Of a stretch of 19,728 bases of DNA, positions 13,461 to 19,728 are shown piece by piece. Both the position numbers and the translations under genes were made by a program. Under the pieces are notes generated by a model, which was given only the letters and a program-made list of their open reading frames with translations, was not told the DNA's origin and did no database searches. The stretch lies in contig UQAR01000040.1 of NCBI GenBank assembly GCA_900539095.1, positions 1 through 19,728 on the forward strand, written 5' to 3'. Each line of letters begins with the position of its first letter. Position 1 is the stretch's first letter. Source of the stretch: an uncultured Ruminococcus sp. GTDB taxonomy: Bacteria > Bacillota > Clostridia > Oscillospirales > Ruminococcaceae.

Positions 13461-16400
13461 ATGGAACGCATGGAGGATATGACTAATGTAAAAAGCCTGT
13501 ATTCCCCGAAATTCGAGCATGATAACTGCGGAATAGGTGCTGTTGTCAACATTAAGGGCGTAAAGAGCCACGATACTGTTGCAAACGCACTGACTATCGT
13601 TGAAACGCTCGAACACCGTGCAGGTAAAGACGCAGAGGGCAAGACAGGTGACGGAGTAGGTATCCTGCTACAGATCTCACATAAATTCTTCAAGAAGATC
13701 GCTGCCGCAGAGCTTGGCATCACGCTGGGCGAGGAAAGAGATTATGCTGTCGGTATGTTCTTCTTCCCACAGAACGAGCTTGCTAGAAATCAGGCTAAGA
13801 AGATGTTTGAGATCATTGCCGAGAAAGAAGGACTTGAGATACTCGGTTGGAGAGTCGTTCCTGCTAAGCCTGAGGTGCTGGGCAAGCGTGCCGTTGAGTG
13901 TATGCCTGCCATAATGCAGTGCTTTATAAAGCGTCCAAAGGGCGTTAAAAAGGGCCTTGACTTTGACCGCAAACTGTATGTCGCAAGACGTGTGTTCGAG
14001 CAGTCAAATGAGGACACATATGTTGTATCTCTTTCAAGCAGAACTATTGTATATAAGGGAATGTTCCTTGTTCAGGATCTGAGAAAGTTCTTCCCTGACC
14101 TTCAGGATAAGGATTATGAGTCTGCTATCGCTATGGTGCACTCAAGATTTTCTACCAACACAAATCCAAGCTGGCAGAGAGCACATCCTAACAGAATGAT
14201 CGTTCACAACGGTGAGATAAACACTATCAGAGGTAACGCTGATAAGATGCTCGCCCGTGAGGAAACGATGAAGTCTGAGCACCTTAAAGGCGATCTTGAC
14301 AAGGTTATCCCGGTTGTAAATACTGAGGGTTCTGACTCAGCAATGCTCGACAACACACTTGAATTTCTTGTTATGAGCGGAATGGATCTGCCGCTGGCTG
14401 TTATGATAACAATTCCGGAACCATGGGATAACAACGGCACGATGAGTCAGGCTAAGAAAGACTTCTATCAGTATTATGCGACAATGATGGAGCCATGGGA
14501 CGGCCCTGCGTCTATACTTTTCTCTGACGGTGATATCATGGGTGCAGTGCTCGATAGAAACGGTCTGCGTCCGTCAAGATATTATATCACTAAGGACGGA
14601 AACCTTATCCTGTCCTCAGAGGTAGGTGCACTGCCTGTTCCGTCTGACAATATCGTTGAAAAGGAAAGACTTCGTCCGGGCAAAATGCTCCTTGTTGATA
14701 CTGTTCAGGGAAGAGTTATCGACGATGACGAGCTTAAAGAATATTATGCCTCAAAGCAGCCATATGGCGAGTGGCTCGACAGCAACCTTGTAAGGCTCAA
14801 AGATCTCAAGATACCTAACATCAAGGTGGAAGAGCATGATTATGAGGAAAGACAAAGACTTCAGAAAGCTTTCGGCTATACATATGAGGACGTTATGACC
14901 TCTATCCTGCCAATGGCAAAGAACGGTTCTGAGTCTATCGCAGCTATGGGTACAGACAGTCCGCTTGCAGTGCTTTCAAAAGAGCCTCAGCCGCTGTTCA
15001 ACTACTTCAAGCAGCTGTTCGCTCAGGTAACGAACCCGCCTATAGACGCTATCAGAGAGGAAGTCGTAACTTCCACAACTATCTATATCGGCGAGGACGG
15101 AAACATTCTTGAGGAAAAGCCTGAGAACTGCAAGGTAATGAAGATACACAATCCTATCCTTACCTCTACAGATATCCTTAAAATAAAGAATATGCATATC
15201 CCTGGTTTTAAGGTAGCTGTTATCCCTATACTTTATTATAAGAACACAAGACTTGAAAAGGCTATAAACAGACTTTATATAGAGGCAGACAAGGCATTCA
15301 GCGAGGGTGCGAACATACTTATCCTCTCAGACAGGGGAGTTGACGAGAACCACCTTGCTATCCCGTCTCTGCTGGCTGTATCAGCACTTCATCAGCACCT
15401 TGTTGTAACAAAGAAGAGAACATCTCTTGCCGTTATCCTTGAAAGCGGTGAGCCAAGAGAAGTTCATCACTTTGCAACTTTGCTTGGCTACGGTGCGTCG
15501 GCTATCAACCCTTATCTTGCTCAGGAAACTATCCACGAGCTTATTGCAGACGATCTTCTCGATAAGGACTACTACGCTGCTGTGGATGATTACAACTCAG
15601 CCGTTCTCCACGGTATCGTAAAGATAGCGTCAAAAATGGGTATCTCAACTATCCAGTCATATCAGGGTTCACAGATATTCGAGGCTATCGGTATCGGTCA
15701 GGACGTTATAAACAAATACTTCACCGGCACGGTCAGCAGGATAGGCGGTATCACAATATCTGACATCGAGAAAAATGTTGACAGACTTCATACATCAGCC
15801 TTTGACCCTCTGGGACTTGGCACGATCACAGAGCTTGAGTCAAGAGGCAGCCACAAGTTCAGGAGCGGCAAAGAGGAGCACCTTTATAATCCTCAGTCTA
15901 TCTATCTGCTCCAGCAGGCTGCAAGAACCGGTGATTATGAAACATACAAGAAGTATTCAAAGCTTATCTCTGAGGAAATGGACCCTGTAAATATTAGAGG
16001 CCTTATGGACTTCAACTTTGCTGAAAATCCTGTTCCGCTTGAAGAGGTGGAGAGCGTTGATTCTATCGTAAGAAGATTCAAGACCGGTGCTATGTCATAT
16101 GGTTCTATCTCACAGGAGGCTCATGAGGCTCTTGCTATAGCAATGAACAGACTTCACGGCAAGTCAAACTCAGGCGAGGGCGGTGAAAGCCTTGACAGAC
16201 TGCTCACAAAGGGCACTGCTGAGGATAGATGCTCGGCTATCAAGCAGGTCGCATCAGGACGTTTCGGCGTAACTTCAAGATATCTCACATCTGCTGACGA
16301 GATACAGATTAAAATGGCACAGGGTGCAAAGCCGGGCGAGGGCGGACATCTTCCGGGCAAAAAGGTTTATCCATGGATAGCTAAGACAAGACATTCAACA

Positions 16401-18011
16401 CCTGGCGTATCCCTTATCTCACCTCCACCGCACCACGATATCTATTCTATCGAGGACTTGGCACAGCTTATCTACGATCTGAAAAACGCTAACAAGGACG
16501 CAAGAATTTCTGTAAAGCTCGTTTCTGAGTGCGGCGTTGGTACGGTCGCAGCAGGTGTTGCAAAGGCCGGTGCAGGCGTTATCCTTATCTCAGGCTATGA
16601 CGGCGGTACAGGTGCTGCTCCTAGAAACTCAATCTACAATGCAGGACTTCCATGGGAGCTTGGTTTGGCTGAGGCTCATCAGACACTTATCAAGAACGGT
16701 CTGAGAAACAAGGTCGTTATCGAAACAGACGGCAAGCTCATGACCGGTCGTGACGTTGTTATCGCAGCTATACTTGGTGCAGAGGAGTTCGGTTTTGCTA
16801 CTGCTCCGCTGATAACACTTGGCTGTGCAATGATGAGGGTATGTAACCTCGATACTTGTCCGTTCGGCGTTGCAACACAGAACCCTGAACTTAGAAAGAA
16901 ATTCCCTGGCAAGCCTGAATACGTTATGAACTTTATGATATTCGTAGCGTCAGAGCTGAGAGAATATATGTCAAAACTTGGCGTAAGAACTGTTGACGAG
17001 CTTGTGGGCAGGATAGACCTTATCAAGCCAAAGGCAGGTATCACAGGCACTGCGGCAGAAGTTGACCTTTCAAATATCATCAATTCTGATTATGTTTCAG
17101 AAAAGGTAGAATACAATAAAAAATCAAAGTATGACTTCAAGCTTGAAGAAACTCTCGATGAAAAGATAATCATGAAAGAGTTTGAGAAAAATCTCAAGAG
17201 TGGCGAGAAAAAGTCTGTTACAGTAAATGTTAAGAACACAGACCGTTCATTCGGTACTATCTTCGGTTCTGAGATAACAAGAAAGTATTACAACACACTT
17301 GCTGACGATACATACAAGATAGTCTGCAACGGTTCAGGCGGACAGAGTTTCGGTGCATTTATCCCGAACGGCTTGACCTTGGAACTTGTGGGCGACTCTA
17401 ACGACTACTTTGGCAAGGGACTTTCAGGCGGTAAGCTTGTGGTCTATCCTCCTAAGGATTCTACTTTCAAGGCTGAGGACAATATCATCATCGGTAACGT
17501 TGCTCTTTACGGTGCAACAAGCGGTAAAGCGTTCATCAACGGCGTGGCAGGCGAGAGATTCTGCGTAAGAAACTCCGGTGCTGTAGCAGTAGTTGAGGGC
17601 GTTGGCGACCATGGCTGCGAATACATGACAGGCGGCTGCGTAGTCGTTATCGGCAAGACAGGCAAAAACTTTGCGGCAGGTATGTCAGGCGGTGTTGCTT
17701 ATGTTCTTGACGAGGACAGACACCTTTACACAAGACTCAATAAGGAAATGGTGCTTTTCTCTGAGGTCAAGGAAAAGTACGATATAATCGAACTGAAAGA
17801 CCTTATTCAGCAGCACGTTGACGCAACAGGCTCTGAAAAGGGCAAGCGTATTCTTGATAACTTCGAGGAGTATCTGCCTAAGTTCAAGAAGATAATCCCT
17901 CATGATTACAAGAAGATGATGTCTGCTATCGCCTCAATGGAGGAAAAAGGTCTGAGCAGCGATCAGGCACAGATAGAGGCGTTCTATCAGATAATCAACG
18001 GCAAGCAGTAA
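13461..18011 (+). CDS. gltB: Glutamate synthase (NADPH) large subunit
   Basis: This 1516-residue enzyme converts glutamine plus 2-oxoglutarate to two glutamates with GltD. A short propeptide (22 residues) ends before the catalytic Cys23 in HDNCGIGAVV, the N-terminal nucleophile of the glutaminase domain (about 23-430). The central domain follows, then the FMN/synthase domain (about 800-1200) with the 3Fe-4S ligands in CX5CX4C (Cys1122, Cys1128, Cys1133). A C-terminal GXGXG-type beta-helix has repeats such as GNVALYGATSGKAF and GGVAYVLDED. The length is that of full bacterial GltB. ATG 13461 follows AAAGGGTGAT; a GTG at 13452 and ATGs at 13470 and 13479 are in frame, the last too close to its GGAGG. 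It is followed at 80 bases by gltD. Confidence 0.97.
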   Translation: MERMEDMTNVKSLYSPKFEHDNCGIGAVVNIKGVKSHDTVANALTIVETLEHRAGKDAEGKTGDGVGILLQISHKFFKKIAAAELGITLGEERDYAVGMFFFPQNELARNQAKKMFEIIAEKEGLEILGWRVVPAKPEVLGKRAVECMPAIMQCFIKRPKGVKKGLDFDRKLYVARRVFEQSNEDTYVVSLSSRTIVYKGMFLVQDLRKFFPDLQDKDYESAIAMVHSRFSTNTNPSWQRAHPNRMIVHNGEINTIRGNADKMLAREETMKSEHLKGDLDKVIPVVNTEGSDSAMLDNTLEFLVMSGMDLPLAVMITIPEPWDNNGTMSQAKKDFYQYYATMMEPWDGPASILFSDGDIMGAVLDRNGLRPSRYYITKDGNLILSSEVGALPVPSDNIVEKERLRPGKMLLVDTVQGRVIDDDELKEYYASKQPYGEWLDSNLVRLKDLKIPNIKVEEHDYEERQRLQKAFGYTYEDVMTSILPMAKNGSESIAAMGTDSPLAVLSKEPQPLFNYFKQLFAQVTNPPIDAIREEVVTSTTIYIGEDGNILEEKPENCKVMKIHNPILTSTDILKIKNMHIPGFKVAVIPILYYKNTRLEKAINRLYIEADKAFSEGANILILSDRGVDENHLAIPSLLAVSALHQHLVVTKKRTSLAVILESGEPREVHHFATLLGYGASAINPYLAQETIHELIADDLLDKDYYAAVDDYNSAVLHGIVKIASKMGISTIQSYQGSQIFEAIGIGQDVINKYFTGTVSRIGGITISDIEKNVDRLHTSAFDPLGLGTITELESRGSHKFRSGKEEHLYNPQSIYLLQQAARTGDYETYKKYSKLISEEMDPVNIRGLMDFNFAENPVPLEEVESVDSIVRRFKTGAMSYGSISQEAHEALAIAMNRLHGKSNSGEGGESLDRLLTKGTAEDRCSAIKQVASGRFGVTSRYLTSADEIQIKMAQGAKPGEGGHLPGKKVYPWIAKTRHSTPGVSLISPPPHHDIYSIEDLAQLIYDLKNANKDARISVKLVSECGVGTVAAGVAKAGAGVILISGYDGGTGAAPRNSIYNAGLPWELGLAEAHQTLIKNGLRNKVVIETDGKLMTGRDVVIAAILGAEEFGFATAPLITLGCAMMRVCNLDTCPFGVATQNPELRKKFPGKPEYVMNFMIFVASELREYMSKLGVRTVDELVGRIDLIKPKAGITGTAAEVDLSNIINSDYVSEKVEYNKKSKYDFKLEETLDEKIIMKEFEKNLKSGEKKSVTVNVKNTDRSFGTIFGSEITRKYYNTLADDTYKIVCNGSGGQSFGAFIPNGLTLELVGDSNDYFGKGLSGGKLVVYPPKDSTFKAEDNIIIGNVALYGATSGKAFINGVAGERFCVRNSGAVAVVEGVGDHGCEYMTGGCVVVIGKTGKNFAAGMSGGVAYVLDEDRHLYTRLNKEMVLFSEVKEKYDIIELKDLIQQHVDATGSEKGKRILDNFEEYLPKFKKIIPHDYKKMMSAIASMEEKGLSSDQAQIEAFYQIINGKQ

Positions 18012-18052
18012 GCTTGCGGCACAAAGAGGATATCGTGCTTTTTGAAACAGCG

Positions 18053-18094
18053 AAAGGAGGATATACTTGCGTTTGCAAGTATGATTGAGATATG
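18053..18094 (+). promoter_or_regulatory. gltD: gltD ribosome site with a hairpin between Shine-Dalgarno and ATG
   Basis: A strong AAAGGAGG lies at 18053-18060, but the gltD ATG is 31 bases farther on. Between them ATACTTGC (18063-18070) pairs perfectly with GCAAGTAT (18075-18082) around GTTT. Folding this hairpin leaves 11 unpaired bases between the Shine-Dalgarno and ATG, close to a workable spacing. An in-frame TGA at 18086-18088 rules out an earlier start. Confidence 0.75.
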
Positions 18095-19576
18095 GGAAAG
18101 CCAACGGGTTTTATGGACTATAAGCGTGAGGACGCACCAGCGTTCTCAGTTGAAGAACGTATAAAGAATTTTAACGAGTTCCACACTCCTCTTTCAAAAG
18201 AGGAGCAGCAGAAACAGGGTGCAAGATGTATGGACTGCGGCGTGCCTTTCTGTCAGGCAGGTCTGAAGATCGGCAACGCATTTTCAGGCTGTCCGCTGAA
18301 CAATCTTATTCCTGAATGGAACGATTTTATCTGCAAGGGCAACTGGGAGCAGGCTTATTACAGACTGCACATGACAAATAATTTCCCTGAGTTCACATCA
18401 AGAGTATGCCCTGCACTTTGCGAAAAGGCGTGCACCTGCGGAGCTAACGGCGACGCAGTTACCACAAAGGCTAACGAGTATGGCATTATCGAAAATGCTT
18501 ATGATCGTGGCTATGCGGCAGCAAGGATACCACAGGTGAGAACTGGCAAGACTATCGCAGTCATCGGCTCAGGGCCTTCAGGTCTTGCGGCTGCTGACCA
18601 GCTTAATCAGAGAGGTCACAGCGTAACTGTTTTCGAGCGTGAGGACAGAGTGGGAGGACTGCTTATGTATGGTATTCCGAACATGAAACTTGAAAAGCAG
18701 ATAATCGACAGAAAAATAAACATAATGAAAGAAGAGGGAATAGAGTTCCGTACAGGCGTGAATGTGGGTAAGGATATCACGGCAGCCGAGCTGCTCAAAA
18801 CTTTTGACAGGGTGATACTTTGCTGCGGAGCGTCAAATCCTAGAGATATCAAAGCCGAGGGCAGGGACGCAAAGGGCATATACTTTGCGGTAGACTTCCT
18901 GAAATCCACAACGAAGGCACTTCTTAACGGCGGTCTGACTGACAAAAACCACATTTCCGCCAAGGGCAAGAACGTTATGGTAATAGGCGGCGGAGATACG
19001 GGTAATGACTGCGTTGGAACAAGCATAAGACATGGTGCAAAGAGCGTTTTGCAGCTTGAAATGATGCCAAAACTCCCTGACACAAGGGCAGAGAACAACC
19101 CATGGCCACAGTGGCCAATGGTCTGCAAGACTGATTACGGTCAGGAAGAGGCTATCGGCGTGTTCGGTCACGACCCTAGAGTTTATCAGACCACGGTCAA
19201 GGAGTTCATAAAGGACAAAAAGGGCAACCTTAAAGGTGCAGTGCTTGTAAAGCTCAGCCCTGATAAAGACCCTAAATCGGGCAGAACTATCATGAAAACT
19301 GTTGAGGGCAGCGAATACAAGGTAGACGCTGAACTTGTGCTCATTGCAGCGGGATTCCTTGGCTCTGAAAGCTATCTTACAAAGGCTTTCGGCGTTGAGG
19401 TGGACGGTAGAACGAATATCGCAACTGCTGAGGGCACTCATCAGACCAATGTCAAGAACGTGTTTGCGGCAGGCGATGTCCGCAGAGGTCAGTCGCTGGT
19501 GGTATGGGCTATTAGAGAGGGCAGAGATGTTGCCCGTGAAGTTGACAAGAGCCTTATGGAATACACAAATCTGTAA
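18092..19576 (+). CDS. gltD: Glutamate synthase (NADPH) small subunit
   Basis: This 494-residue iron-sulfur flavoprotein passes electrons from NADPH to GltB. An N-terminal Fe-S domain has cysteines 46, 49, 54, 67 (CMDCGVPFC, GCPLNN) and 106, 110, 114, 116 (CPALCEKACTC), the pattern for two 4Fe-4S clusters. The FAD site is VIGSGPSGLAAA (157-168), the NADPH site VIGGGDTGNDC (297-307), and the second FAD contact VFAAGDVRRGQSLVVWAI is near the C-terminus. The MGKPTGFM start is typical of GltD, which supports ATG 18092 although its Shine-Dalgarno is 31 bases away behind a hairpin. It is co-transcribed with gltB (80-base gap, no strong terminator) and followed by a strong terminator. In some Clostridia GltD-like proteins act alone; here the pair is intact. 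Confidence 0.96.
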   Translation: MGKPTGFMDYKREDAPAFSVEERIKNFNEFHTPLSKEEQQKQGARCMDCGVPFCQAGLKIGNAFSGCPLNNLIPEWNDFICKGNWEQAYYRLHMTNNFPEFTSRVCPALCEKACTCGANGDAVTTKANEYGIIENAYDRGYAAARIPQVRTGKTIAVIGSGPSGLAAADQLNQRGHSVTVFEREDRVGGLLMYGIPNMKLEKQIIDRKINIMKEEGIEFRTGVNVGKDITAAELLKTFDRVILCCGASNPRDIKAEGRDAKGIYFAVDFLKSTTKALLNGGLTDKNHISAKGKNVMVIGGGDTGNDCVGTSIRHGAKSVLQLEMMPKLPDTRAENNPWPQWPMVCKTDYGQEEAIGVFGHDPRVYQTTVKEFIKDKKGNLKGAVLVKLSPDKDPKSGRTIMKTVEGSEYKVDAELVLIAAGFLGSESYLTKAFGVEVDGRTNIATAEGTHQTNVKNVFAAGDVRRGQSLVVWAIREGRDVAREVDKSLMEYTNL

Positions 19577-19586
19577 GTATAATCAA

Positions 19587-19618
19587 ACACCGTCCGAGGA
19601 TATCGGGCGGTGTTTTTT
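19587..19618 (+). terminator. Intrinsic terminator of the gltBD operon
   Basis: ACACCGTCCG (19587-19596) pairs with CGGGCGGTGT (19604-19613) with one wobble around a 7-base loop, followed by a run of T residues, 10 bases after the gltD stop. Confidence 0.9.
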
Positions 19619-19640
19619 GTGTGTGGATATTTATGGGGTA

Positions 19641-19680
19641 CAAAAAAGCGGACAGCTTTGAAACTGTCCGCTTGAATTTT
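19641..19680 (-). terminator. Terminator facing a gene beyond the right contig end
   Basis: AAGCGGACAG (19646-19655) pairs perfectly with CTGTCCGCTT (19664-19673) around an 8-base loop. On the minus strand the stem runs into six T residues; on the plus strand the T run starts later (19677-19681). It best fits the end of a convergent minus-strand gene off the contig, with possible use in both directions. Confidence 0.75.
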
Positions 19681-19700
19681 TGCTAATTACTGAATAGTTG

Positions 19701-19728
19701 CTGTCTCTTATACACATCTGACGCTGCC
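19701..19728 (-). other. Nextera/Tn5 sequencing adapter (not genomic)
   Basis: CTGTCTCTTATACACATCT (19701-19719) is the reverse complement of the Tn5 mosaic end, and GACGCTGCC continues into the Read 1 adapter seen at the left end. Genomic sequence ends at 19700. Confidence 0.96.

Noticed and set aside
16679..17083. Minus-strand open frame of 134 codons inside gltB
   Set aside because: It is an antisense shadow of a conserved gene, with no ribosome site or family resemblance.
1..19728. Linear element or transposon suggested by terminal inverted repeats
   Set aside because: The terminal repeats are sequencing adapter; no transposase or replication genes are present.

Overview
The window looks like a complete assembled contig from a Gram-positive Firmicute, most plausibly a gut Clostridia member of the Ruminococcus/Oscillospiraceae kind. 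That placement is an inference from mixed-GC codon use, strong AGGAGG-type ribosome sites, near-consensus TTGACA/TATAAT promoters, a CGAAC..GTTYC-type LexA box and clostridial-looking protein sequences. Both ends carry Nextera/Tn5 library adapter, so bases 1-44 and 19701-19728 are not genomic.

Layout from left to right. (1) 45-545 is the 3' end of a transglutaminase-like gene with its terminator. (2) 664-1905 is an SOS-controlled Y-family DNA polymerase with two LexA-type boxes on its promoter. (3) 1895-2773 (minus) is an EamA/DMT transporter that overlaps the polymerase tail to tail. (4) 2844-6820 (minus) is a four-gene ABC importer of the polyamine/GABA class in the order ATPase, binding lipoprotein, permease B, permease C. 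(5) 6821-7382 is a 560-base divergent control region full of repeats, and 7383-7943 encodes an XRE-cupin regulator. (6) 8249-10637 is a two-gene operon of a class III aminotransferase and an iron-type alcohol dehydrogenase. (7) 10852-13102 holds an L,D-transpeptidase and an M15 peptidase. (8) 13461-19576 is gltBD, NADPH glutamate synthase.

Parts 4-6 read as one nitrogen-scavenging module: import of an amino compound, transamination of it onto 2-oxoglutarate, reduction of the resulting semialdehyde to an alcohol, and a ligand-sensing regulator between the two operons. Glutamate synthase (part 8) belongs to the same glutamate economy. The binding protein lacks several of the residues PotD uses to hold polyamines, so GABA or another omega-amino acid is a serious alternative substrate.

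The most unusual theme is post-initiation control. Terminator-like hairpins lie in the 5' leaders of the importer and aminotransferase operons. Others sit directly before the ribosome sites of the EamA gene, potB and the M15 peptidase. gltD has its strong Shine-Dalgarno separated from the ATG by a perfect hairpin that appears to be looped out. No CRISPR array, tRNA, rRNA, phage or insertion sequence was seen.
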